This document shows, piece after piece, positions 35,092 to 43,365 of a stretch of DNA of 64,000 bases. Below the pieces are notes generated by a model that searched no databases, was not told the DNA's origin, and saw only the letters and a program-made list of their open reading frames with translations. The position numbers were made by a program, and so were the translations under genes. Origin of the DNA: Pseudomonas azerbaijanoccidentalis (GTDB lineage: Bacteria; Pseudomonadota; Gammaproteobacteria; Pseudomonadales; Pseudomonadaceae); assembly GCF_019145495.1 (NCBI RefSeq), contig NZ_JAHSTU010000011.1, positions 124,001-188,000 on the forward strand, written 5' to 3'. The number at the start of each line of letters is the position of its first letter. The first letter of the stretch is position 1.

Positions 35092-36255
35092 CTACAGTCC
35101 GACGGCATCGATATCGATAAGTAGCAAGCGTTCGCCATTGTCGAAAAACTGTCCCGCCGTCAGGCAGTACTGATTGCTGGTGGCGTCGCGATAGGTGTTG
35201 GACAGGGTCAGTCGGCGCTCGTCCCAACCCTCTGCAAGCAAGTGATAGAAGTAGGGACGCCAGGACCAGTTGTGGCCCAGGTAACGGTTGTCGGCGACCC
35301 AGCCGTTGTTGCGCCACTCCAGGTTCGGCGTCAGTTGCGTACCGTGGCGATCGCATTGATAGAAGCGTAACAACCAGGGGAAAGCATCCAGTTGCGGCAA
35401 GGCGCTTAGAGGGGCGCGGGCCTGCGCCCAATTTTGCAGAATTGCCATCAGTTCACTGAGTTGTTGACGCATGACCATCAGCCGACCGCGTTCCGTCAGT
35501 TTCTGCTGAACATAGCGTTGACGCAGTTGCGCAAATTGTTTGACGAAGGCCTCGGTGGCAAAGAATTGCTCTTGCGCCCCGGCGAACAGAAAACCCTGAA
35601 CGTAGCGTGATCCGCATTCGAGGGCAAAGTTGAGTTGAGCGTCGGTTTCCACACCCTCGGCAATAATCCAGCAACCGGTTTTCTCGGCCATTTGCGCCAG
35701 GGCCTTGACCACGTCGCTGCTCGGTCCGCCCAGTGCAGCAGCCTGGAACAGGCGCATGTCGAGTTTGAGGATGTCCGGTTGCAGCGCCAGAACGCGGTCG
35801 AGTTGAGAGTAACCGGCACCGAAATCATCGATGGCAATTCGCGCTCCAGCCTGCCGGTAACGCGCCACTACTTGCGCAAGGCGCTGGATATCACCACCCA
35901 GTTCGGTGATCTCGAAGACTATTCGCCGTGGGTCGACATCGTGCCTGTCCAGTTGCTTGAGGCTCGGAAGCGGTTGCTCCGGGCGCAGGCGACTGATCCA
36001 GCGAGGCGACATGTTCAGGCTCAGAAACCAGTCGGAGGGCGCCTCATGCAACCGGCTCAAAGCGTTGTCGCGCAACTGGCGGTCGAGACGCCGAAGGGCG
36101 ACGGCGTTGCTTCTGGGGTCGGCGAACAACGGTCCCACGGACGCCAGTTGGCCGTCGGCCTGACGCAGACGACCCAGTGCTTCGACGCCGGCGATTCGGC
36201 CGGTCGCGGTATCGATGAACGGCTGAAAGCAGGCGAGCGGTTGCCCGTCGATCAC
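35092..36255 (-). CDS. EAL-domain protein with C-terminal Cache-like domain
   Basis: 387 residues from a GTG at 36255 preceded by an excellent AAGGAGG site. The EAL phosphodiesterase domain (about 1-250) keeps VEALGRL, SLNMSP, VFEITE, IDDFGAGYSQLD, LKLDM, AEGVET and QGFLFAG, so catalytic residues appear intact. A C-terminal region (about 275-387) reads like a Cache/PDC ligand-binding domain (YQCDRHGTQL, NWSWRPYFYHLL, SNTYRDATSNQYCLT). There is no signal peptide or membrane segment, so this normally extracellular sensor domain should be in the cytoplasm. Confidence 0.85.
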   Translation of the reverse strand: MIDGQPLACFQPFIDTATGRIAGVEALGRLRQADGQLASVGPLFADPRSNAVALRRLDRQLRDNALSRLHEAPSDWFLSLNMSPRWISRLRPEQPLPSLKQLDRHDVDPRRIVFEITELGGDIQRLAQVVARYRQAGARIAIDDFGAGYSQLDRVLALQPDILKLDMRLFQAAALGGPSSDVVKALAQMAEKTGCWIIAEGVETDAQLNFALECGSRYVQGFLFAGAQEQFFATEAFVKQFAQLRQRYVQQKLTERGRLMVMRQQLSELMAILQNWAQARAPLSALPQLDAFPWLLRFYQCDRHGTQLTPNLEWRNNGWVADNRYLGHNWSWRPYFYHLLAEGWDERRLTLSNTYRDATSNQYCLTAGQFFDNGERLLLIDIDAVGL

Positions 36256-36381
36256 AAGGCCTCCTTAGTAGATCTTGTTTTTGGGATTGGCCTGGGTACC
36301 GGGTAGGCACGCAGGATTGAACCCCTCGATAAAGAGGTTCATCCCGCGGTTGTTGCAAGAATGCAGCCAGCTAGTGGCCGT

Positions 36382-36726
36382 TTAGTGTTTGCGCGAGGAG
36401 CCCTGCATGATCAACTTGATCAGAGGCCCCAGCGTGGTGCCGAGCCGGACCAGGCGCGTCAGGCTGCTGATGCCGCCGCCATGTTTTGCACCCTTGCCGG
36501 TCAGAAAACCGAGCAGTGTCACGGCGGCCACGCCCCACAGCGGGGCATGCTTGATGCCGAAACCGTCTTGCAGGTTTTGCGTCATGCCGCGAACACGCTG
36601 CAGGGGTTGCAGCAGTTGCGCGGACTCGTGGCGAATTTCCTGGCGATGCATTTCCATGCGCAGGCGGATCAACGCTTTGCGCATTTCGGTGCGCGAACTG
36701 TTGGCTGGGAGTTCAGGCAGGCTCAT
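36382..36726 (-). CDS. Conserved hypothetical protein of the YqjD-YqjE set
   Basis: 114 residues. The first half is helical and basic (RKALIRLRMEMHRQEIRHE); the second has a moderately hydrophobic segment LWGVAAVTLLGFLTG and a basic tail. It occupies the place of YqjK in ElaB/YqjD-YqjE-YqjK operons. Its start overlaps the YqjE-like stop by 4 bases. Its role is unknown. Confidence 0.75.
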   Translation of the reverse strand: MSLPELPANSSRTEMRKALIRLRMEMHRQEIRHESAQLLQPLQRVRGMTQNLQDGFGIKHAPLWGVAAVTLLGFLTGKGAKHGGGISSLTRLVRLGTTLGPLIKLIMQGSSRKH

Positions 36727-37112
36727 GGCAGCAGGCGCTCCCGATCATTGGCCAGTTCTTCCAGGGTGCCATGGAAGGGCGAGGATTCATCGAAAATCGC
36801 CGCTCTCAAGCGCATGCCGCAGAAGATTGCCGCGAGTGTATAGAACACGCAAAGCCCGATGATGGCCGCCAGGCGATAGGTGTCCCAGAACAGGATCAGC
36901 ACCAGCGTCGACAGCCCCACCAGCAACAGCAAGGCAAACACCAACGCCAAGCCTGCAAACAGCAGCAGGCTTACCGTGCGCGCCTTTTGCTCCTGCAGTT
37001 CGATGCCGAACAGTTCGACATGACTGTGCAGCAAGCCAAGGAAGGCGGCACCCAGACGCCGCGGTGAGGAGTTTGGGCCAGTCTCGGACGAACCGGATTC
37101 ACCGATCGCCAT
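36723..37112 (-). CDS. YqjE-like membrane protein (phage holin superfamily)
   Basis: 129 residues from the ATG at 37112. Two hydrophobic segments (about 47-72 and 77-100, LLLFAGLALVFALLLLVGLS and LILFWDTYRLAAIIGLCVFY) form a hairpin, as in YqjE. Although it falls in the holin superfamily, its steady partnership with a DUF883 gene shows it is a chromosomal membrane protein, not a lysis gene. It overlaps the next gene. Confidence 0.82.
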   Translation of the reverse strand: MAIGESGSSETGPNSSPRRLGAAFLGLLHSHVELFGIELQEQKARTVSLLLFAGLALVFALLLLVGLSTLVLILFWDTYRLAAIIGLCVFYTLAAIFCGMRLRAAIFDESSPFHGTLEELANDRERLLP

Positions 37113-37113
37113 A

Positions 37114-37428
37114 TCAGCGCCGCGTCGCCAGCAGACCAATCAGGAAACCCACACCGGCCGCAATCCCGACCGATTGCCAAGGGTTGGCCTGGACATAATC
37201 CTCTGTCGCGGTGACGGCTGCCTTGCCGCGCTCGCGCAGGGAATCTTCGGTCAGTTTCAAGGTTTCGCGTGCACGCAGCAGACTGTCGTGGATCTGGTCT
37301 CGCAACTCGTCAGCCTGATCACCGGCCAGGGACGCGGTGTGTTCCAGCAACCGTTCGGTGTCGCTGACCAGTGTCTGAAAATCGCTCATCAGGATTTCTT
37401 GAGCAGTCTTTGCCTTGATGCTGGCCAT
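37114..37428 (-). CDS. DUF883 (ElaB/YqjD) membrane-anchored protein
   Basis: 104 residues, starting at ATG 37428 with TGGAGATCACC upstream. A long amphipathic helix (about 15-75, coiled-coil-like) ends with the DUF883 signature ANPWQSVGIAAGVGFLIGLL and the tail ATRR. In E. coli such proteins sit in the inner membrane by the C-terminal segment and bind ribosomes in stationary phase. It heads the three-gene unit with the YqjE-like and YqjK-like genes. Confidence 0.88.
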   Translation of the reverse strand: MASIKAKTAQEILMSDFQTLVSDTERLLEHTASLAGDQADELRDQIHDSLLRARETLKLTEDSLRERGKAAVTATEDYVQANPWQSVGIAAGVGFLIGLLATRR

Positions 37429-37498
37429 TGGTGATCTCCATAAGTGGCTTCTGAAACGTTCGAGTATGAGCCTTGCGCGAAGGTTCAGTACAAATGAC

Positions 37499-37514
37499 TG
37501 GTACAACTTTTGCT
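37499..37514 (+). promoter_or_regulatory. Sigma-54 promoter upstream of the ammonium transporter gene
   Basis: TGGTACAACTTTTGCT matches the -24/-12 consensus TGGYACRNNNNTTGCW at every position. It points toward amt, whose start is 240 bases downstream. Nitrogen-limited (NtrC-dependent) expression is expected for amt genes. No convincing NtrC site was found upstream. The rest of the 325-base gap (37429-37753) shows nothing else I can support. Confidence 0.6.
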
Positions 37515-37753
37515 GTGTCGTGGTGCGCCAGCCTGCGCGGTTGCGCTGTTGCTGGGCATGATTTCCGTAAAACCTTAACTCAAACAATCGAAACCCGCGT
37601 CATTGTCCGGTTCCGATCGGCCTGGACGAACCCTGTGCTCCAAAGCGGTTCATCGGGAGCGACCTGCTTGGTTCAAGAGGTCGCAACTTGGTGCATGGAT
37701 TGCCCGCGTGAACTGCTTTGGTGCTTTTTTCAGCCTTAAGGTCTGCCAAATCC

Positions 37754-38962
37754 ATGGAAAATATTCAAAGTGCTGTGGACAGCCTGGTCCATAGCTCCAA
37801 TACCTTATTCATTCTGATCGGCGCGGTCATGGTTCTGGCCATGCACGCCGGTTTTGCCTTCCTGGAAGTCGGAACGGTCCGGCAAAAAAACCAGGTCAAC
37901 GCATTGTCGAAAATCCTCAGCGACTTCGCGATTTCAACCCTGGCTTACTTCTTTATAGGCTATTGGATTTCCTACGGCGTCACCTTTATGCAACCGGCGG
38001 CGGTCATCAATGCCGATCACGGTTACGGTCTGGTGAAATTTTTCTTTTTGCTGACCTTCGCTGCGGCGATCCCGGCGATCATTTCCGGAGGCATCGCCGA
38101 GCGTGCGCGCTTCGTTCCGCAGCTGTGCGCAACCGCACTGATTGTGGCGTTCATTTACCCCTTCTTCGAAGGCATGATCTGGAACGGCAACTTTGGTTTT
38201 CAAGCCTGGTTGCTGGCGCGCTTTGGCGCCGGTTTCCATGACTTCGCCGGCTCCGTAGTGGTCCATGCCATGGGTGGCTGGCTGGCACTGGCCGCGGTGT
38301 TGTTGCTCGGACCGCGCAATGGGCGGTATCGCGAAGGGCGGTTGGTCGCGTTCGCGCCATCGAGCATTCCCTTCCTGGCGTTGGGCTCGTGGATTCTCAT
38401 TGTCGGCTGGTTCGGCTTCAACGTGATGAGTGCGCAAACCTTGCAAGGGGTCAGCGGGCTGGTGGCGGTCAATTCGTTGATGGCCATGGTCGGGGGCACG
38501 GTGGCGGCCTTGATTGTCGGCCGTAACGACCCCGGCTTTTTGCACAACGGCCCATTGGCCGGATTGGTGGCGATTTGTGCAGGCTCCGACTTGATGCATC
38601 CGGTGGGCGCGCTGTTGACGGGCGCTATCGCCGGGGCGCTGTTCGTCTGGTGCTTTACCGCCGCGCAAGGTAAATGGCATATCGACGATGTGTTGGGTGT
38701 CTGGCCGTTGCATGGCCTGTGTGGTGTGTGGGGTGGCATTGCCTGCGGGATCTTTGGCCAGACCGCGCTGGGCGGTTTGGGCGGCGTGAGCCTGATCAGC
38801 CAGTTGATCGGTACTGCGCTGGGCGTGGTCGTGGCATTGGCCGGCGGCTTTGCGGTGTATGGCGCCATCAAGGCGTTTCACGGTTTGCGCCTGAGTCAGG
38901 AAGAAGAGTATTACGGCGCGGATTTGTCGGTGCACAAGATCGGCGCTGTCAGTCAGGATTGA
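37754..38962 (+). CDS. amt: Ammonium transporter, Amt family
   Basis: 402 residues from the ATG at 37754 (MENIQSAVDS). About eleven membrane segments. Family marks are FLEVGTVRQKNQVN, SGGIAERARF, and the twin pore histidines in FHDFAGSVVVHAMGG and WPLHGLCGVWGG. It conducts ammonia/ammonium through the inner membrane. No glnK gene is adjacent, unlike many amtB loci, so this is probably an accessory paralogue. It is convergent with the antiporter gene, one base apart. Confidence 0.92.
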   Translation: MENIQSAVDSLVHSSNTLFILIGAVMVLAMHAGFAFLEVGTVRQKNQVNALSKILSDFAISTLAYFFIGYWISYGVTFMQPAAVINADHGYGLVKFFFLLTFAAAIPAIISGGIAERARFVPQLCATALIVAFIYPFFEGMIWNGNFGFQAWLLARFGAGFHDFAGSVVVHAMGGWLALAAVLLLGPRNGRYREGRLVAFAPSSIPFLALGSWILIVGWFGFNVMSAQTLQGVSGLVAVNSLMAMVGGTVAALIVGRNDPGFLHNGPLAGLVAICAGSDLMHPVGALLTGAIAGALFVWCFTAAQGKWHIDDVLGVWPLHGLCGVWGGIACGIFGQTALGGLGGVSLISQLIGTALGVVVALAGGFAVYGAIKAFHGLRLSQEEEYYGADLSVHKIGAVSQD

Positions 38963-38963
38963 C

Positions 38964-40676
38964 TCAGCGTTCATCGTCCGCCGCTCCAGGATAAAACCCG
39001 TGCAGCAGGCGATAACGATCACGCCGCACCTGATCGACCCGGTCTTGCACGTGCGGACCGGGCAGGCCCAGCAGGATCAATGCATGAGAGGCCAGCATCA
39101 AGCTGGACTCGAGTAGTTCCGGCACCACTTCGCTGGCGCCGGCGGCCTTCAGTTCGCTCAATTGGCTGTCGTCGCGGGTCCGTACCAGGATCGGCACGTC
39201 CAGGTTGTATCGGCGTGCTTCTTTGAGGATCTGCAAAGCGATATCGGAATTGTCCACCGCGATCACCAGCAGTCTCGCGCGCTCAAGCCCAACGGCGACG
39301 AGCAGTTCGCCTCGGCGTGAGTCGCCGTAATGCACACAGCTTTCATTGACGGCTGCTTCCTGAACGCGCACCGGATCGTTATCAAGAGCAATGTAAGGTT
39401 GTTGCTCATGGCTGAGAAAACGGCCGATGGTTTGGCCGACACGGCCGTACCCGCAAATCACCACATGGTTGCTCAGTCTGGCATTGAGGGCGCTGATCTC
39501 TTCGAGCTTCGCCTCTTCGTTGGGCTTGCGATGCAGGCGCATGGCAATGTGTGGCGCGGCTCGCAGCAGTAAGGGCGTCATCAGCATCGAACAGAATGTC
39601 GCAGCCAGCAGCAGCCCACCGAGGCTGGCGGGCATCAACTGGTTTAGCTGCATCTGCGCCATCAGGGCAAAGCAGAACTCGCCGCCCTGGGCCAGTGCCA
39701 GGCCGCTGCGCCACGCGGTTTCACTGTCGCTGCCGCGTCGCTTGACCAGCAGCGCAACCACACAACCCTTGATCATCAGCAATCCCAGGGTCATCGCCAG
39801 AATCAGCACGCCATGGCTGGCAAACAGTTGCACGTCGATCAACATGCCGATGCTGACAAAAAACAAGCCGAGCAGAATGTCGCGGAACGGGCGTATATCG
39901 GCCTCGATCTGATGCCGGTAATGACTTTCGCCTAACAGCATACCGGCCAGGAAAGCCCCCAGCGCGGGGGAGAGGCCGAGCATGTGCGTCAGTGAAGCTG
40001 TCATCAGCACGATCACCAAAGCCAGTAACACAAACAGTTCGGCGGAACGCGCTGCGGCCACCTCATGGAACAGCCTCGGCAGAAGCCAACGGCTGGCCAA
40101 CATCAGACCGAAAAACAACGCGGCAGTCTTGCCCAGTGTCAGCGGCAGCGCCCAAAACCAGGCCTGTTCGCTATTGCCGGCGAACACCGGCACCAGGGTC
40201 AACAGCAGTACAGCCACGACGTCCTGGAACAGCAACACAGCGATCGCATTCTGGCCGTGGCTGCTGAAAATCTCACCGAGACTGCCCAGCTCCTTGCTGA
40301 CGATCGCGGTCGACGAAAGCGATAATCCGGCACCCAGCAACAATGCGGGCGCGACTGGCATCCCAAATAGCATCAGCAAACCGCCCAGAACAATCCCGGA
40401 GCCCAGCACCTGCAGGCTACCCAGACCAAACACCACCCGGCGCAGGGCGAGCATTTTCGATAGCGAAAACTCCAGCCCCAGGGAAAACAGCAGGAAAACC
40501 ACCCCCAGTTCGGCGAGGTCCGGCAGTTCTTCACTTTCATTCACCCAGTTGAATGCGGTCGGTCCGATCATCAACCCAACGCACAGGTAACCCAGCACGG
40601 GCGGCAATCGCAGCCGCTGGAACAGCGCAATGACCACTAGGGAGGAGGCGAGGATGATCAACAGGTTGGCGAACAC
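38964..40676 (-). CDS. Kef-type monovalent cation:proton antiporter
   Basis: 570 residues. The CPA2 antiporter domain (about 1-380, twelve or thirteen membrane segments) has FLLFSLGLEFS and FQDVVAVLLL. The C-terminal RCK/TrkA-N nucleotide-binding domain starts VVICGYGRVGQTIGRFL. It likely exchanges potassium for protons under electrophilic or alkaline stress. A glutathione-binding ancillary subunit (KefF/KefG) is not seen nearby. Confidence 0.9.
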   Translation of the reverse strand: MFANLLIILASSLVVIALFQRLRLPPVLGYLCVGLMIGPTAFNWVNESEELPDLAELGVVFLLFSLGLEFSLSKMLALRRVVFGLGSLQVLGSGIVLGGLLMLFGMPVAPALLLGAGLSLSSTAIVSKELGSLGEIFSSHGQNAIAVLLFQDVVAVLLLTLVPVFAGNSEQAWFWALPLTLGKTAALFFGLMLASRWLLPRLFHEVAAARSAELFVLLALVIVLMTASLTHMLGLSPALGAFLAGMLLGESHYRHQIEADIRPFRDILLGLFFVSIGMLIDVQLFASHGVLILAMTLGLLMIKGCVVALLVKRRGSDSETAWRSGLALAQGGEFCFALMAQMQLNQLMPASLGGLLLAATFCSMLMTPLLLRAAPHIAMRLHRKPNEEAKLEEISALNARLSNHVVICGYGRVGQTIGRFLSHEQQPYIALDNDPVRVQEAAVNESCVHYGDSRRGELLVAVGLERARLLVIAVDNSDIALQILKEARRYNLDVPILVRTRDDSQLSELKAAGASEVVPELLESSLMLASHALILLGLPGPHVQDRVDQVRRDRYRLLHGFYPGAADDER

Positions 40677-40883
40677 GAGAGCTCCAGAGGCGGGCAGGGC
40701 TTTTCAAGCGTAGAGGGCAAACAGAACATCAGCATCGGGTAAATGCCGGTGAAGGCGACTGATGTGCGTCAGGGTTTTGCAGCCATCCTCGTGGTCGCGG
40801 GCTATAGGCCAGGAAACTCAATGGCTCGACGGTTTTTCAGGGCAGGCCTAGAATGATTACTTAATTTTTTTGGTTGAGCCCTC

Positions 40884-41120
40884 ATGCTTCCTGAATGTCA
40901 GTTGTTCGGCACCTTGGGGTGTCACCTCTGTGAAGTCGCCGAAGCCATGCTGATGGAGTTTGTCGAGCGTGGCCTGTTGGTGGAACTGGTGGATATCGCT
41001 GAGGATGAAACCTGGTTCGAGGCCTACAGCTTGCGCATCCCGGTATTGCGACGGGTTGATACAGGGGCCGAGCTGGGCTGGCCGTTCAGTGCCGATGAGG
41101 TAGTGGCATTCCTGCGGTAA
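40884..41120 (+). CDS. Small glutaredoxin-like protein (DUF836)
   Basis: 78 residues with a thioredoxin-fold CxxC motif at the N-terminus (LFGTLGCHLCEVAEAML) and the cis-proline region SLRIPVLRRV. The DUF836 family comprises short glutaredoxin-like proteins of unknown redox partner. It stands alone between the antiporter and the SOS-linked gene. Confidence 0.85.
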   Translation: MLPECQLFGTLGCHLCEVAEAMLMEFVERGLLVELVDIAEDETWFEAYSLRIPVLRRVDTGAELGWPFSADEVVAFLR

Positions 41121-41198
41121 CGGTTTTCACGGCAACGATGTTCCCGCCTGTCGAACTTTACGATGGATCCTCTTGGCTAAAAGGATCGTATTCGGATA

Positions 41199-41214
41199 CT
41201 GTATGCGCATACAG
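41199..41214 (+). promoter_or_regulatory. LexA-binding SOS box
   Basis: CTGTATGCGCATACAG is a perfect CTG-N10-CAG palindrome and matches the LexA consensus CTGTATATATATACAG except in the centre. It overlaps a plausible promoter (-35 TTGGCT at 41173-41178, 16 bases, -10 GATACT at 41195-41200), so LexA would block polymerase. The gene at 41290 follows at 75 bases. Confidence 0.8.
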
Positions 41215-41289
41215 TTATTCGCAATGCAGCCTTGCGGTCGCCGGTTACCCGGTTCGAACGTGCAGGTTCAGGCGTGAGAGGGATGAATC

Positions 41290-41607
41290 GTGGTCAATGT
41301 CGAGCAGTTGAAAAGCAGCGTTAACCGGATGTCGGTGGACGTGGTAAGCGAGGCAGTCCTCGAATTGCGTCTGGACGGTTTGGTGACGGAAGGGAAAACA
41401 CCGTTCAACAAAGTCCATTTCAATACCTGCTTTGCTGAAATCGAAGCCTTGTTTCAGCGCGCCGGCTATCACCGTCAACTGGACGTCGTCGGTTATCAGG
41501 GCTTGTTGTATGCGCTGTATGATCCAGCACGCTGGGAAGCCGTCGATGTGTTGCGCTGGCTCAAGGAGTACACCGAGGCCGCGGCGAGTAAGCAGATTCC
41601 GGCCTGA
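41290..41607 (+). CDS. Small hypothetical protein under LexA control
   Basis: 105 residues from a GTG start preceded by GAGAGGG. It is predicted to be mostly helical, without signal peptide or membrane segment. FNKVHFNTCFAEIEALFQRA and YALYDPARWEAVDVLRWLKE are the most protein-like stretches. It is not YebG, SulA, RecX or UmuD by inspection. The perfect LexA box upstream makes it DNA-damage inducible. The pseudouridine synthase gene follows after 71 bases and may be read through. Confidence 0.8.
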   Translation: MVNVEQLKSSVNRMSVDVVSEAVLELRLDGLVTEGKTPFNKVHFNTCFAEIEALFQRAGYHRQLDVVGYQGLLYALYDPARWEAVDVLRWLKEYTEAAASKQIPA

Positions 41608-41678
41608 ATATTCTCTGCTAGGTTCGACCCCGCTGCTGTTGGATAATGTCGCCCTGCACAGAGGGTTAGAACGTTCGT

Positions 41679-42569
41679 ATGTCCACTTCATCTTTTTCAG
41701 CCGCACACAGCCAGGCCAGCACGCTCTACTTGCCTCCAGGCCCGTGGCAGACCGTACTCGATTGTCTGTGTGAACACTTCAGCGCCATCAGCCGTGATCA
41801 ATGGCTGGATAGAGTTGCCCGTGGCCGCGTTCTCGACGGGCAGGGTGCACCTATCGCCCTGGATCTGCCGTACAAGGAAGGTTTGCGGATTCACTATTTT
41901 CGCGAAGTGCCGGACGAAAAACCTATCCTGGTGACGGAGACGATTCTGTATGCGGATGAACATCTGGTGGTGGCAGATAAGCCACATTTTCTCCCGGTGA
42001 CACCGGCCGGTGAGTACGTGGAGCAGACATTGCTGAGACGGCTGATCCGCCGTCTGGATAATCCGCACCTGGTGCCGCTGCATCGCATTGACCGGCATAC
42101 CGCTGGCCTGGTGCTGTTTTCCGCCAACCCACAAAGTCGCTCGGCGTATCAATCCCTGTTTCCAACCCGGCAGATTGAAAAGCGCTACGAGGCCATTGCC
42201 AGGGCATTACCTGACCTGAATTTTCCGCTGATCCATAAAAGCCGACTCATTGATGGCGAGCCATTCTTCCGCATGCAGGAGGGGCCGGGCGCCAGCAACA
42301 CCGAGACGGCAGTGGAGGTCAGGGAGAAAAATGGCGATCTGTGGCGTTACGGCCTCTATCCCGTGACGGGCAAGAAGCATCAGTTACGTGTGCACATGAC
42401 AGCCTTGGGCGCGAGTATCTGCAACGACCCGTTTTATCCCGAGGTCATCAAGGACGCGGAAGACGACTACGCCAATCCTTTGAAACTGCTGGCGCAAGGG
42501 TTGAAGTTTGTCGATCCGGTGACCGGGAAGGAACGAGAGTTCGAGAGCGCAATCACTCTGCAATGGTGA
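41679..42569 (+). CDS. RluA-family pseudouridine synthase
   Basis: 296 residues. The catalytic aspartate lies in the RluA motif LHRIDRHTAGLVLFSANP; ADKPHFLPVTPAG and the later KKHQLRVHMTALGASI are further signatures. It isomerises a uridine in rRNA or tRNA. The N-terminal S4-like part is short. The exact target is unclear; it resembles the RluA-like clade often called YqcB/TruC-like. Confidence 0.9.
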   Translation: MSTSSFSAAHSQASTLYLPPGPWQTVLDCLCEHFSAISRDQWLDRVARGRVLDGQGAPIALDLPYKEGLRIHYFREVPDEKPILVTETILYADEHLVVADKPHFLPVTPAGEYVEQTLLRRLIRRLDNPHLVPLHRIDRHTAGLVLFSANPQSRSAYQSLFPTRQIEKRYEAIARALPDLNFPLIHKSRLIDGEPFFRMQEGPGASNTETAVEVREKNGDLWRYGLYPVTGKKHQLRVHMTALGASICNDPFYPEVIKDAEDDYANPLKLLAQGLKFVDPVTGKEREFESAITLQW

Positions 42570-42708
42570 TCGCGGTTCGGAAAAAATCGAATTTCCACGC
42601 GGGTTTACAGTCATTTGAACAGGCACCACGAATGTGGCGTTCAATGATCTCGGTACCGCCATTGCGTCTCCCAGGCAGTGCCGAGACTTTCCAAGCCAGG
42701 AGATACTC

Positions 42709-42987
42709 ATGAAACGTACCGTTTTTGCTGGAATGTTCATTTGCGCTGCAATGTTGGCCTCTCCCGCTTTTGCTGCGGACAGCGATCTTTGCACCATCAA
42801 GCTCCAGGAACTCAAGGACAAAGTCACCAGCCTGCCAGCGACGTCCGAAAACACCACGATGGAAATCAAGCGGATGCAGGCAAGTGCTGAAGCGGCCCGG
42901 GCAGCCAATGATGACAAAAAGTGCATCACCGAGGCCACGCAGGCGCTGACTCGGGCGGATAAACTGAACAGCGAGCCGAATCCGTAG
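42709..42987 (+). CDS. Small secreted protein of unknown function
   Basis: 92 residues from the ATG at 42709 (CAGGAG upstream). A signal peptide is cut after AFA (about residue 22), leaving about 70 residues, mostly helical with two cysteines (DLCTIKLQEL and KKCITEA) that probably form a periplasmic disulfide. I do not recognise a family. A bidirectional terminator follows. Confidence 0.8.
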   Translation: MKRTVFAGMFICAAMLASPAFAADSDLCTIKLQELKDKVTSLPATSENTTMEIKRMQASAEAARAANDDKKCITEATQALTRADKLNSEPNP

Positions 42988-43011
42988 CCTCTCGTACTTA
43001 AACAGCAAACA

Positions 43012-43043
43012 AAAAAAATGCCCCGACTGATCGGGGCATTTTT
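43012..43043. terminator. Bidirectional intrinsic terminator
   Basis: ATGCCCCGA (43018-43026) pairs with TCGGGGCAT (43031-43039) around a 4-base loop, with an A-tract before and T-tract after. It lies between the small secreted protein gene and the convergent lipoprotein gene. Confidence 0.92.
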
Positions 43044-43065
43044 GTATCCGGCGATACCTCTAGGA

Positions 43066-43287
43066 TTACAGCTCCTTGACGGTGCGAACCTGATCCTTGT
43101 TGATGCGGGTCTGCTTGCCATCCAGCTGTTCGAATTCGTAGAAGCCCGATTCGTCATCGTAGTTTGGCGTGTCGACGGCCTGGATTTCGCGACCGTCATT
43201 CAAGGTGATCACTGTAGGCGATGCGCAGCCGGCGAGGGTAGCGAGGCCCAGTGCGAGCATGAAAGTGGCGAGGGTCCGTTGAGTCAT
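43066..43287 (-). CDS. YgdI/YgdR-family small lipoprotein
   Basis: 73 residues. Lipobox LAGC at about residues 18-21 gives an acylated Cys21; the mature 53-residue part (ITLNDGREIQAVDTPNYD, FEQLDGKQTRINKDQVRTV) is the SH3-like YgdI/YgdR domain. Outer-membrane or periplasmic anchoring is likely; the function is unknown. It lies just before mobA, the order also seen in P. aeruginosa. Confidence 0.9.
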   Translation of the reverse strand: MTQRTLATFMLALGLATLAGCASPTVITLNDGREIQAVDTPNYDDESGFYEFEQLDGKQTRINKDQVRTVKEL

Positions 43288-43365
43288 GGGTGTGTCTCCG
43301 AAAATGAATTCTTTTGGTTACTGAGCTTGAGACGTAAACAGCGCCTGCAAGTTCCTTGGGTAGTG

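Noticed and set aside
36723..37112. Holin-like protein as evidence for a prophage
   Set aside because: It belongs to the YqjD-YqjE-YqjK chromosomal set; there are no lysis, capsid or integrase genes nearby.
41290..41607. LexA-controlled gene as sulA or yebG
   Set aside because: Length and sequence do not show the SulA or YebG motifs, and lexA is not adjacent.
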